Positions 1-9,666 of a stretch of DNA of 64,000 nucleotides are shown piece after piece. This stretch comes from Pseudomonadota bacterium. Lineage in GTDB: Bacteria > Pseudomonadota > Gammaproteobacteria > Burkholderiales > Burkholderiaceae_C. The first letter of the stretch is position 1; each line of letters begins with the position of its first letter. Under the pieces are notes generated by a model. The model was given only the letters and a program-made list of their open reading frames with translations. It did no database searches and was not told where the DNA came from. Both the position numbers and the translations under genes were made by a program. Location: assembly GCA_021808525.1 (NCBI GenBank), contig JAKBBK010000007.1:16335-80334 (forward strand). Reading direction: 5' to 3'.

Positions 1-1
1 C

Positions 2-733
2 TGGCTGGCACGCCAGGGTCGCATCGAGGAGGCCGAGCGCATCGTCGCGGAACTCGAGCGCCGCGTCATGGCCGAGGGGCACGCGAGCTTGCCCGAGCCC
101 GAGGTCCAGGGCCGCGAGGTCTCGGGCACCGGCAGCTTCGGCGAGATCTTCTCGCCCACCTACCTGCGCCGCACGGTGATCATGTCCATTTTCAACATGG
201 CGCAGGTCGTGGGCTTCTACGGCTTCGCCGCCTGGGTGCCCTCGCTGCTGATCAGCCGCGGCGTGCACGTGACCACCAGCCTGCAGTACGCCTTCATCAT
301 CGCCATCGCCAACCCCTTCGGCCCGCTGCTGGGCATGCTGTTCGCCGACCGCGTCGAGCGCAAGACCCAGATCTGCATCGCGCTGGTGCTCATGGCCCTG
401 GCCATCGCGCTGTTCGCGCAGGCCAGCGAGCCGGCCGTGCTGATCGGGCTGGGGGTGTTGTTCACGCTGTCGTCGAACGTCATGTCCTTCGCGTACCACG
501 GCTACCAGTCGGAGGTGTTCCCGACCCGCATCCGTGCCCGCGCGGTGGGCTTCGTGTACGCCTGGAGCCGCATCGCCGCGGCCTTCGCCGGCCTGGCCAT
601 CGGCATCCTGCTGCACGGCTGGGGCGTGCCTGGCGTGGCCACCTTCATCGCCATCTCCATGGCCGTGGGCTTCGCGATGATCCTGCTGGGGCCGGCCACC
701 CGCGGCCGTTCGCTGGAATCCATCAACGAGTAA
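2..733 (+). CDS. MFS transporter, C-terminal part (5' end outside window)
   Basis: Frame is open from base 2 (WLARQGRIEEAERIVAELERRVMAEG...) through the 68..733 ORF; multiple TM segments, FADRVERK-type MFS loop and C-terminal PATRGRSLE motif. Confidence 0.85.
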   Translation, partial: WLARQGRIEEAERIVAELERRVMAEGHASLPEPEVQGREVSGTGSFGEIFSPTYLRRTVIMSIFNMAQVVGFYGFAAWVPSLLISRGVHVTTSLQYAFIIAIANPFGPLLGMLFADRVERKTQICIALVLMALAIALFAQASEPAVLIGLGVLFTLSSNVMSFAYHGYQSEVFPTRIRARAVGFVYAWSRIAAAFAGLAIGILLHGWGVPGVATFIAISMAVGFAMILLGPATRGRSLESINE

Positions 734-806
734 GGCTGGAAGCCCCGGCGCTTCGCGGGGCCGCGGCGGGGCCCCGCGGCGCCCCGCCGCCTCGGGCGCG
801 CGCCCT

Positions 807-1487
807 TCAATCGCCGCCGACCAGCGCGGCGACGAATTCGCGCAACAACTGCAGCCGGCCCGTGAAAAAATGGTCCGCGCCCGGCACCACGAACACCGGA
901 TGCGCCGGCTCGCGCGACCACTCCATCAAGGCGCGCAGCGGCGCGCGCTCGTCGAGTTCGCCGTGCACCAGCCAGGCGCCGGGCACCGCCGCGGGTTCGT
1001 AGCTGCGCCAGTCCTGCACCTGGCCCACCGGCATGCCGGCCAGCAGTACGTGCAGCGCCGGATCGCCGGCCGCGGCCATCCTCGCCGCAACGTGCGACTG
1101 CACGTATGCCCCGAAGGAAAACCCCATCAAGGCCAGCGGCAGGCCGGGGTGCTCGGCGCGCGCCTGCGCGGCCAGGGCCAGCAGGTCCTCGGTTTCCCCC
1201 GCGCCATGGTCGTGGCGGCCTTCGCTGGCTCCCACCCCGCGGAAATTCGGCCGCAGCGCCAGCCAGCCCTGGTCGCGCAGGGCGTGCGCGAGCACATGCG
1301 GCACCTTGTGGCGGGCACTGCCTCCGAGCAGGGGTTGCGGGTGCGCCACCAGGGCGACGCCCCGCGGCTGCCGAGCCGGCGGGTCGAGCAGGATCTCGAT
1401 GCGCCCGGCCGCCCCCGCGCCCCAGACGGTACGAGTGGCCGATGGCGGCGCGGCGCGGCGCGGGCTGGATTCGGAGGGCACGGGCAT
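807..1487 (-). CDS. alpha/beta hydrolase
   Basis: 226 aa; VALVAHPQPLLGG, RPNFRGVGASEG, GFSFGAYV nucleophile elbow, HGELDE, PGADHFF. Confidence 0.85.
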   Translation of the reverse strand: MPVPSESSPRRAAPPSATRTVWGAGAAGRIEILLDPPARQPRGVALVAHPQPLLGGSARHKVPHVLAHALRDQGWLALRPNFRGVGASEGRHDHGAGETEDLLALAAQARAEHPGLPLALMGFSFGAYVQSHVAARMAAAGDPALHVLLAGMPVGQVQDWRSYEPAAVPGAWLVHGELDERAPLRALMEWSREPAHPVFVVPGADHFFTGRLQLLREFVAALVGGD

Positions 1488-1563
1488 GACGAGAAAGGAC
1501 GGCGGGGCGCTTGCGCTACCCTATGCGGCAACACCATAGGGTATTGCAAAGCCGTCGCCGCCG

Positions 1564-1752
1564 ATGAATCCCGCGCTCTCCCGTTTTCGCTATGTCATCG
1601 CCGCCGCCGTGGGCGTGGGCGCCGCGCTGGTCGTGGACTGGCTGTTCGTGCCCCCCGGCTGGCGCCTGCTGCTCGGGCTGGGCATGAGCCTGTCGCTGGG
1701 CTTCGCCGGGGTGTTCTTCGCGGCCATGACCGACCCCCGGCTGCGCCGCTGA
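1564..1752 (+). CDS. small two-TM membrane protein, unknown function
   Basis: 62 aa ORF with two hydrophobic segments between two well-supported genes. Confidence 0.5.
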   Translation: MNPALSRFRYVIAAAVGVGAALVVDWLFVPPGWRLLLGLGMSLSLGFAGVFFAAMTDPRLRR

Positions 1753-1769
1753 CCCGGAGGCCCGCCGGC

Positions 1770-3669
1770 TCAGGCGCCCACCGGGGTCCAGGTCAGCTCC
1801 AGGAACACGCCCAGCGGCTGGGTCTCGTAGCCGTAGTTGGTCTGGTAGTGGCGGTCGAACAGGTTGTCCACCCGCAGGCGCCAGCTCCACTCGCGGGTGA
1901 TGTTGCGCCCGGCGCTCAGGTCGACCACCGCGTAGGACCCGAGGGTGGTGGCGCCGAAGGGGTCGTAGCGCGGACCCGAATAATGCACTTCCGAGCCCAG
2001 CAGCAGGCCCCCCACCTCGCGCTGCAGGCCGGCATTGGCCAGGGTGTGCGGCACCAGCGGGATGGTCGCGCCCCCCGCTCCGGCAGAGGTGTTGACCGGA
2101 TCCTGCAGGGTCAGGTTGCCGTGCCAGCGCCAGTCTCCACGAGACCCGCGCAGGCTCAGCTCCAGTCCCCGCGTGCGCGTGCTGTCGAGGTTCTGGAACT
2201 GGCCGATGAAATTCACCGGGTCCACGGTCGCGTAGGCCCACTGATCGGTGGCCATGGTCTGGAACAGCGTGGCGCGCAGGTACTGCGCGCCACGCGCCCA
2301 TTGCAACCCGGCCTCGACCGAATGCGCCCTCTCGGGCTTCAGCGCGGGGTTGGGAATGGTGCCGAACATGCCCGGCACCTGGTAGTACAGATAGCCCAGC
2401 GGAGGCGCGTTGAAGGCCGTGGACGCATCGGCCAGCAGCTTGAAGCCGCCGCCCACCGGACGCCCCCAGCCCAGGTAGGCGGTGTCCTGCCCGGAAAACC
2501 CGCCGACCTCGTCATGGCGCAGGTTCAGCTGAACTTCGTTGCCGGCCAGCGTGCCGTCGAGGCCGGCGAACACCGCGTTGGCGTGGCGGCTGACCGAGGG
2601 AATGCCGCCGCTGCCGTCGCTGTCGATGGACTGGCGCTGCAGGTCCAGCCCGCCGGTGGCGGTCCACGCGGAGTTCAGGCGCACGACGTTGCGCCACTCC
2701 AGCTGGTCGATGCGCGTGCGATAGTCCGCCGCATAGGCGCCGCCGAAGCTGCTGCGCGTGGTCTGCTCCGACAGGCTCAGGTGCGAGGTCCAGGCCTGGG
2801 TGAAGCGGTCGTCGGAATGCAGCCCGAACAGGCTCTGGTGCGTGCTGCCGCCGACGGTGCCGTTGTCATAGGTGTAGCGCCCCAGGCTGTCGTAGGCCAG
2901 CAGGCCCAGCTCGTGCCCCGGCGCGAGCTTGTGGCGAATGGACAGGTTCGCGGTGTTGTTGCGGTAGCCGTCGGAGGCATCGGGCAGGCCCGATTGCAAC
3001 GGGTCCTGCGAGGGGATGCCCTGCGTGGTGTAGCGGCTGAAACCGCCTTGCAGCTCGGTGCGCCCCACGCTGGCGTCGGCCTCGACGGAGGTGCTCGCCG
3101 TGCCCTGGCTGCCGCCGCCCACCGACACGCTGGCATGCGGCCCGGAGCCCGCGCCTCGGGTGGTGATCAGCACCACGCCCCCCACCGCGCCGGAGCCGTA
3201 GATCGCCGAGACATTGCCGCGAATCACCTCGACGCGCTCGATCTGCCGGGTCTGCAGGTTGCTGAGGTAGGCATTGCCGGTGGAGTCCTGCGCGTTCATC
3301 GGCACGCCGTCGAGCAGCACCAGCACATTGGGGCCGCTGAAGCCCCGGATGAACACATTGCCGCTCTGGCCCGGCCCCCCCGCGCTGGTGATCTGCACGC
3401 CCACGACCTGGCGCAGCAGGCTGCCCAGGTTGTGCGCGCCCGAGGCCTCGATGTCCTCGCGCGTGAGCACGCTCACGCTGGGCAGCGCGGCGCTCAGGGG
3501 CTGCGCGTAGGTCGAGGCCGACACGACCACCGGCGGCAGCACGACGGCAGGCTGGGCCTGGGCGCCGGCCCAGGCGCATGCGCCCAGCAGCGCGAGCAGG
3601 CGCGGGCGCGCGGACAAGCCGCCGGCGGCGGCACGGAACTTCGGGAAACGATGGCGACGATGGCCCATG
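1770..3669 (-). CDS. btuB: TonB-dependent outer-membrane receptor, probably vitamin B12 (BtuB-like)
   Basis: Plug domain (VVVSASTYAQPLSAALPSVSVLTREDIEASGAHNLGSLLRQVVGVQI, FIRGFSGPNVLVLLDGVPMN, IERVEVIRGNVSAIYGSGAVGGVV) and C-terminal barrel strand; cobalamin riboswitch directly upstream. Start set at MGHRRHRF (3669), because the longer ORF runs through the riboswitch. Confidence 0.85.
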
Positions 3670-3794
3670 ACGGACGACTCCAGGAGCAAGCACGTCCCGC
3701 GCCTCCCGCACGGGGTCTTGAACGCTGGAGCTCGCGCGCGGCATGCCGCGGCACGCGTGCCCGGCACGACTCCACCTACCGACCCCGGACGGCG

Positions 3795-4005
3795 AAGCCC
3801 CAACGTGTCGGCCGGTATCCGGGCTGGCGGCATGCCCGGACGGCCTTCCCGGGCGAACCCAGTGGCCTGCTTGTCCGGGCTCGGAACCAGGTTCCGGGCC
3901 GTTGACCGTTGCGGGGGCAGCACAGGCCGGGAGCGGCAGCGCCGGACTCCTCCTGTTTCCCGTTTAACGTGGCATCGCGAACGCGACGCCAGCGCACCAA
4001 CGCGA
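3795..4005 (-). promoter_or_regulatory. cobalamin (adenosylcobalamin) riboswitch
   Basis: Minus strand reads GGGAAACAGGAGG...CTGCCCCCGCAACGGT...GAGCCCGGAC...GCCACTGGGTTCGCCCGGGAAGGC...AGCCCGGATACCGGCC, the conserved core of the cobalamin riboswitch (B12 box GCCACTG). Confidence 0.93.
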
Positions 4006-4095
4006 CGAAGTCTAGCAGCGGTACGTCGGCCGCCCCGGCGAAGACATGCAGCGAATTGACGATGAGGTCCGGGCTCTCTTAGACTTCAATGCGTC

Positions 4096-4165
4096 CATGG
4101 CGATGGAGTTCGCCATTCACAATCGCCCCGCATCACACGGGGGCTGATGACTCCTACCGGACGCC
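4096..4165 (+). promoter_or_regulatory. fluoride (crcB) riboswitch
   Basis: GGCGATGGAGTTCGCC ... GGGGGCTGATGACTCCTAC matches the fluoride riboswitch consensus; crcB lies about 135 nt downstream. Confidence 0.92.
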
Positions 4166-4298
4166 GCGCAATGCGGCGGCAGCCAACCATGGAGGAGTCG
4201 AACCCACCCCTGTTCCCCACGCATGCCGCACGAGCCGGCTCCGCGCCGTGGCTCGCATACGTCCGCCCTTTCGGCGATTCTCGATCGAGATCCTCGAC

Positions 4299-4676
4299 AT
4301 GACCTACGTGTTCATCGCCATCTTCGCCATCCTCGGCGCCTTCGCGCGCTACGGCCAGACCCTGCTCGTGCAGGGCGTACTGGGCCGCGGCTTTCCCTTC
4401 GCGACCCTGTCGATCAACGTGCTGGGCTCCTTTCTCATGGGCTTCCTGTTCTTCCTCACCCTGGAGCGGGTGAACCTGCCCCCGGCGCTGCGCACCGGCA
4501 TCCTGACCGGCGGCCTGGGCGCCTACACCACCTTCTCCACCTTCTCCCTGGAGACCCTCAACCTCCTGGAAGGCGGAGAATGGACCAGGGCGGTGCTGTA
4601 CGTCGCCGCATCGGTGCTGCTTTCGATCGCCGCGGTGATCCTCGGCGCCTACCTGTCTCGCAACCTGGGAGCCTGA
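4299..4676 (+). CDS. crcB: CrcB/FEX fluoride channel
   Basis: 125 aa from MTYVFIAIFAILGAFARYG; GRGFPFATLSINVLGSFLMGF and TGGLGAYTTFSTFSLE are CrcB hallmarks. Start trimmed from the 4089 ORF, which includes the riboswitch. Confidence 0.95.
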   Translation: MTYVFIAIFAILGAFARYGQTLLVQGVLGRGFPFATLSINVLGSFLMGFLFFLTLERVNLPPALRTGILTGGLGAYTTFSTFSLETLNLLEGGEWTRAVLYVAASVLLSIAAVILGAYLSRNLGA

Positions 4677-4678
4677 GC

Positions 4679-4993
4679 ATGAAGGACGTGACCATCGCCC
4701 GCATCTACATCAAGGAAGGCGACAAGGTGCAGGGCCACAACCTGATGCAGCAGATCTTTCGCCTGCTGCACGAGGAGCACAAGGTGCACGGGGTCACCGT
4801 GTTCCGCGGCATCGCGGGCTTCGGCAGCCACGGCGAGGTGCATGCCGACGACCTGCTGCGCCTGGCCGTGCACCTGCCCCTGGTGCTGGAGTTCTACGAT
4901 TCGCCCGAAGTGGTGGCCGACGTGCTGCCCCGCATCCAGCAGATGGTGCCGGCCGGGCACATCGTGTCCTGGCAGGCGCGCTGCGGAGCCTGA
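4679..4993 (+). CDS. DUF190 family protein
   Basis: 104 aa; IYIKEGDKVQGHNLMQQIFRLLHEEHKVHGVTVFRGIAGFG is DUF190-like; couples to crcB. Confidence 0.85.
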   Translation: MKDVTIARIYIKEGDKVQGHNLMQQIFRLLHEEHKVHGVTVFRGIAGFGSHGEVHADDLLRLAVHLPLVLEFYDSPEVVADVLPRIQQMVPAGHIVSWQARCGA

Positions 4994-4998
4994 ACCGC

Positions 4999-6270
4999 AT
5001 GGAGCCCTCGCCGCGGGAATCGGAGCAGGAGCACCGGCAGTCACCGGGCCGCTGGCTCAACGCCACGGTGGCCGGCGCCGGCATCACCAGCGCGCTGGGA
5101 GACTTCTGCTACGAGACCACCACCGTCATGCTGCCCGGTTTCCTGGCCGCGCTGGGCCTGCCCGCCAGCGCGCTGGGCACCATCGAGGGCCTGGCCGACG
5201 CGGTGGCCAGTTTCACGCGCATGGGCGCGGGGCATGCCGCCGACCGGCTCGGCCACCGCAAGCTGCTGGTGGTGCTGGGCTACGCGATGACCCCGCTGGG
5301 CCAGGCGCTGATCGCGCTGGCGGCCGGCTGGCCGCTGATCCTGCTCGGGCGCCTGGTGTCCTGGTTCGGCAAGGGCCTGCGCGGGCCGCTGCGCGACGCC
5401 ATCGTGATCCAGGCGGTGCAGCCCCACACCAAGGGTCGGGCCTTCGGATTTCACCGCGCGGCGGACACCGTGGGCGCGGTGCTCGGCCCCCTTCTGGGCG
5501 TGGCCCTGCTCGGCTGGGCGCAGCGCCTGCACTGGCACGGCACGACCGCTCCGTTCCGCCTGGTGCTGTGGCTGTCGATCCTGCCCGGCCTGCTGGCCGT
5601 GCTGGCCTTCGTGCTGCTGGTGCGCGACCCGATGCACTCGCCGAACCCCCGGGCGAGTTTCCTGGGCTCGCTGCGCGAACTGCCCCCCGGCTTCCGGCGC
5701 TACCTCGGAGCCGTCGGGCTGTTCGGCGCCGGGGACTTCTCGGCCTCGCTGCTGATCCTGGCCGCGACCACCTTGCTGGCGCCCTCGCTGGGCATGCTGC
5801 GCGCGGCGCAGGTGGCCGGGCTGCTGTACGTGTGGCGCAACATCGTGCAGGTCGTGGCCTCCTACCCCATCGGCTGGCTGGCCGACCGTTTCGGCCACAT
5901 GCGCCTGCTGCGCGCGGGCTATGCACTGGGGGTCGCCACCGCCCTGCTCGCCGCCCTGGCCTTCGGGATGCATGCGCATGGCATGGTGCTGCTGGGCACG
6001 CTGTTCCTGCTCTCCGGCCTGTACGTGGCGATCGAGGAAGCGCTGGAGCCCACGGTGAGCGCGGAAATGCTGCGCGCCGAGGGCCTGGTCACCGGATATG
6101 CCGCCCTGGGCACGGTCAACGGGGTCGCGCGCCTGGTCTCCAGCAGCCTGGTCGGCCTGGTGTGGACGGCCGCCTCGGCGGCACTGGCCTTCGGGCTGGC
6201 CGCCCTGCTCATGGCCGGCGGCACCGCGGCGCTGCTGCGCGAGGCCGGCGCTCCGCGTCGCCAGGCTTGA
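4999..6270 (+). CDS. MFS transporter in the fluoride-riboswitch operon
   Basis: 423 aa; MFS loops (GHAADRLGHRK, FGKGLRGPLRDAIV, GWLADRFGHMRLL); 5 nt downstream of the DUF190 gene. Confidence 0.85.
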   Translation: MEPSPRESEQEHRQSPGRWLNATVAGAGITSALGDFCYETTTVMLPGFLAALGLPASALGTIEGLADAVASFTRMGAGHAADRLGHRKLLVVLGYAMTPLGQALIALAAGWPLILLGRLVSWFGKGLRGPLRDAIVIQAVQPHTKGRAFGFHRAADTVGAVLGPLLGVALLGWAQRLHWHGTTAPFRLVLWLSILPGLLAVLAFVLLVRDPMHSPNPRASFLGSLRELPPGFRRYLGAVGLFGAGDFSASLLILAATTLLAPSLGMLRAAQVAGLLYVWRNIVQVVASYPIGWLADRFGHMRLLRAGYALGVATALLAALAFGMHAHGMVLLGTLFLLSGLYVAIEEALEPTVSAEMLRAEGLVTGYAALGTVNGVARLVSSSLVGLVWTAASAALAFGLAALLMAGGTAALLREAGAPRRQA

Positions 6271-6542
6271 ACCTGGCGTCCTCGGCGCCGCAACTGCGCG
6301 AGCCGGGCAGCAGGTCCCGGTCGACCAGGCGGATCTCGATGTCCGGGGATGCCCGCCGGACACGATAGTCAGGCAGCCGCAAGGGGCTTGCAGTTGGCAC
6401 GACCATTTCACCTGCCGTGACGCCGCCTGCCGTGACGCCGCGACCGAGCGGGACGCGCCCCGCCGACGCGTGCAGTGCACGGCCGGAGCCGCGGGCCGCG
6501 TGCCGGCCCGTCCGGAACGATGACCCGCAGGAGCGATGAACC

Positions 6543-7217
6543 ATGCAGATCCCCCAAGCCGCGACCGATGCGCTGGATGCACTGCGCAACACCGTGCGGG
6601 CCATGTTCGGCCCCGACCTGGTCGCCCACGACTTCGGCCACATCGAGCGCGTCGAACGCAACGCCGCGCGACTGCTGGAAGCCGAGGCGGCCGACCGCTT
6701 CGTCGTCGGCGCGGCATGCCTGCTGCACGACCTGCACCGCATCCTCGAGCGCGACCGCGGTCACCACGTGGCGCCCGAGCAGGCCGACGCCGAGGTGCAT
6801 CGGCTGCTCACCGCGCAGGCCGTGGACGAAGCGACCATCCAGCATGTCTGCGCCTGCATCCACGCCACCGAGCGCTATCGCTGTGCCGGCGATCTCATCG
6901 ATGCGTCGGCGATGAGCGTGGAGCAGCGCATCGTGCGCGATGCCGACATGCTCGACGCCCTGGGCGCCATCGGCATCGCCCGCGCCTTCATGTTCGGGGG
7001 CCGACTGGGCGAACCGCTCTGGGTCGCCGGACCGGTCGGCGGCAGTTTCCGGCACGGACGCGCCACCTCGGTGGTGCACCATTTCCACGAGAAGCTGCTC
7101 GGGCTGCATGGAGAAATGCTCACCGACATGGGCCGGCGCATCGCCCTGGAACGCACCCGCCGCATGCGTGAATATCTGGATGCGCTGCGGGAAGAACTCG
7201 GCCTGAGCTCGTTCTGA
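6543..7217 (+). CDS. HD-domain phosphohydrolase, copy 1
   Basis: VAHDFGHIERVERNAARLLEAE...ACLLHDLHR...DADMLDALG HD signature; close paralog of 10468..11151. Confidence 0.85.
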   Translation: MQIPQAATDALDALRNTVRAMFGPDLVAHDFGHIERVERNAARLLEAEAADRFVVGAACLLHDLHRILERDRGHHVAPEQADAEVHRLLTAQAVDEATIQHVCACIHATERYRCAGDLIDASAMSVEQRIVRDADMLDALGAIGIARAFMFGGRLGEPLWVAGPVGGSFRHGRATSVVHHFHEKLLGLHGEMLTDMGRRIALERTRRMREYLDALREELGLSSF

Positions 7218-7262
7218 TCTCCGGGGCGGGCCGGGCGCGGCGCGGCCCGGCCCTCGGTGCGT

Positions 7263-7779
7263 TCAGAGAAAAAACGCGGGCCCCGCGGACAGGATTTCCT
7301 GATGGTGCACGACCACGCTGTCCCGGTCGATGAGGATCACCGAGAAGCCCGGCGCGTCATGCAAACCAGGTACGTCGGTCGAACGGGTGACCAGGTCGAG
7401 CGCCACTTGATGATTGGTGGACTTGCAGCAGGAATCGCCCCTGCTCGGTATCGACGGCCTGCTGCAGAAAACCGTCAGCCTGCGAGTGCTCGGGCGGCAG
7501 CGCCTGCACCAGCACCGATCGGGCATCGTGATTGCCGGCCAGGAAGCGGCAGGGCATGGGCAGGCCCGCCGCCAGGTCCGCCGCCAGGTCCGCCAGTTGG
7601 CGATAGGCCTGGATCGTTGCTCCCTCCGCCAGATCCCCCGTGAACAGGCACAGGCGCGCATCGGCGTGCTCGTGGCGGATGGTGTGGATCGCGGCGGCGA
7701 GACGGTCCCTGGGCGAGGACCCGAAGAGCAGGCGATCGTCGCCAGTCAGGTGGATGTCGCTGATCTGCGGAATCTTCAC
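7263..7779 (-). pseudogene. metallophosphoesterase (3',5'-cyclic nucleotide PDE/CpdA-like), internally deleted and frameshifted
   Basis: VKIPQISDIHLTGD...LCLFTGDLAEG...FLAGNHD reads well up to GRFLLQ, then homology resumes in another frame as STNHQVALDLVTRSTDVPGLHDAPGFSVILIDRDSVVVHH; the GHxH metal-binding block is missing. Break near 7425. Confidence 0.75.
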
Positions 7780-7931
7780 GGTGGGACGTGGGCATGGCGG
7801 CCGTGCGAAAGGCATGGACTTGTGCCGGCCCTGCACCCGATTCTGCACCAACCCGCAACCCAGCCTGCAAGTCGGGCTTATCCCCGTACGTCTGCACGGG
7901 GTTGCCACGCGGCGCCATCATGGGCGCCACC

Positions 7932-8555
7932 ATGAGATCGCACCCAAGCAGCTCTCCATCTGCCGCCCCGATCGGTGAGACATCGGCCCAAGTCTCGGCT
8001 TACTGCCAGCTCTTTCCCTTCGAACATGAACGCGTCGCGCCGTTGCTGGCCGCGTTGGCCAGCGGTGACGATATCCACTCCAGATCCACCTCGACGTGCC
8101 ATCTGGCCGCCAGCGGCATCGTTGTGCAGTCCGGGCGCTTGCTGACCATCTACCACCCCTACCTTCGTCGATGGATTCAACCTGGTGGACACCTTGAGGC
8201 GGAGGAGGCCCCGGAGCAGGCGGCGCTGCGCGAAACCGCGGAGGAGACGGGCGTATCCGTGCGCCTGCACCCGTGGCACGCAGCCCATCGCTGCCCGGTA
8301 GACATCGACGTCCACCTTATCCCGGCCAACCCTCGCCGAAGGGAGGGCGCCCACCTGCATTTCGATTTCCGATATCTACGGATCTGCACATCCGCACCAA
8401 CCGGTACTGCAGAGCTAGAGACCCGTTGGCTCGACCGCGCGCAGATCAAAGAGCAGGGCATTCGCAATGCTTATGGACAAACTCGGCGAACTCAGCCTTC
8501 CGGATCTATTTATTTGAAAAATCAGAACATCGAGAAGAATACCCTACACGCATGA
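7932..8555 (+). CDS. Nudix hydrolase
   Basis: Nudix box GGHLEAEEAPEQAALRETAEETGV fits GX5EX7REUXEEXGU. Confidence 0.88.
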   Translation: MRSHPSSSPSAAPIGETSAQVSAYCQLFPFEHERVAPLLAALASGDDIHSRSTSTCHLAASGIVVQSGRLLTIYHPYLRRWIQPGGHLEAEEAPEQAALRETAEETGVSVRLHPWHAAHRCPVDIDVHLIPANPRRREGAHLHFDFRYLRICTSAPTGTAELETRWLDRAQIKEQGIRNAYGQTRRTQPSGSIYLKNQNIEKNTLHA

Positions 8556-8559
8556 GAAC

Positions 8560-9666
8560 ATGACGTTCTTTGACACGCTATTCCCTGACGTCAGAACAAC
8601 GCGCCCGTCCATTGCGATCGTCACGCACGCAGTCCCAGGCACTGACGATTTCATTCATGACATTCAAAAGAAATTTCGTATCGCATGCTTCATTCCAAAA
8701 CCAAATTCCATCCATGCAGCAACGCTCCGGCGCATTGAATCGTGCACTCCGGTGCTTTGCTATACGCGCCACATGATTCAAGACAATCACGAGACTTTCG
8801 CGCAAAAAATCGAAGACATGACGGGCGGCGAATCGCTCGCCGTGATGGATACAGGAGGCTACTTTTGCCCGTTGCTCCATACCCTTCGACGGCGGCTGGG
8901 GAGGCGGTTCCTCGGCGTCGTCGAGGACACGGAAAACGGCCACCAGCGTTACGAAACACTTGTTCGCGGAGCCAAGGGCGAAAATATTCCGTGCCCCATC
9001 GTCTCCGCAGCGCGAAGTCCGCTCAAGGCGCCAGAGGATCATCTTGTCGGGCAAGCGATCGCATTCTCCGCTGACGCGCTACTGCGAGAATGCGGCCAGA
9101 TCATGGCCGGTAAACTCGCTTGCGTCTTCGGTTACGGCAAAATCGGATCCAGTCTTGCCGAAAACTTGCGCCAGAGAGGCGCCCTGATGACAGTCATCGA
9201 CATCAATCCGGCCCGTCAAGCTCTTGCACTCGCTCATGGCTACAAATGCCCAAGGCACTCGGAACATCTTGAGGAAAGCCAACTGATTTTCAGCGCGACT
9301 GGCTGCCGCGCTCTTCGTCGACGCGACCTTCAACGACTACGCCCGGGTTGTTACATATTTACAGCAACCTCGGGCGACGATGAGATTGAAGATTACAGAG
9401 ATCTCCTTGGGGATTGCGCCCCTACGAATCACCCAAAAATAAGCGCACTCGGAAACAAACGGAGTGTCTTTATATGCAATAACGGAAACTCTGCAAACTT
9501 CATGCACGGCGGAGTCGTTGGGCCCTTCATCAAACTCGTTCAGGCGGAGCTCGTGTATGCCGCTGCCACGATCGCAGGCTTCAAGACTGGACGGATCACC
9601 GAAGTGGACCATGAAATCCGATGCATGATTGCGCAACGCTGGCTGGACTTCTATGCCCATCCCTGA
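8560..9666 (+). CDS. divergent S-adenosylhomocysteine hydrolase-like NAD-binding protein
   Basis: MDTGGYFCPLLH..., GVVEDTENGHQRYE (compare AHCY TEETTTGVHR), GKLACVFGYGKIGSSLAENLRQRGALMTVIDINPARQALALAHGY Rossmann motif, GNSANFMHGGVVGPFIKLVQAEL. Confidence 0.65.
   Translation: MTFFDTLFPDVRTTRPSIAIVTHAVPGTDDFIHDIQKKFRIACFIPKPNSIHAATLRRIESCTPVLCYTRHMIQDNHETFAQKIEDMTGGESLAVMDTGGYFCPLLHTLRRRLGRRFLGVVEDTENGHQRYETLVRGAKGENIPCPIVSAARSPLKAPEDHLVGQAIAFSADALLRECGQIMAGKLACVFGYGKIGSSLAENLRQRGALMTVIDINPARQALALAHGYKCPRHSEHLEESQLIFSATGCRALRRRDLQRLRPGCYIFTATSGDDEIEDYRDLLGDCAPTNHPKISALGNKRSVFICNNGNSANFMHGGVVGPFIKLVQAELVYAAATIAGFKTGRITEVDHEIRCMIAQRWLDFYAHP

Noticed and set aside
870-3905. 1011-aa plus-strand ORF opposite the alpha/beta hydrolase and TonB receptor
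   Set aside because: GC-rich antisense ORF; composition R/A/G/H/Q-rich with no domain signal, while the opposite strand has clear family motifs.
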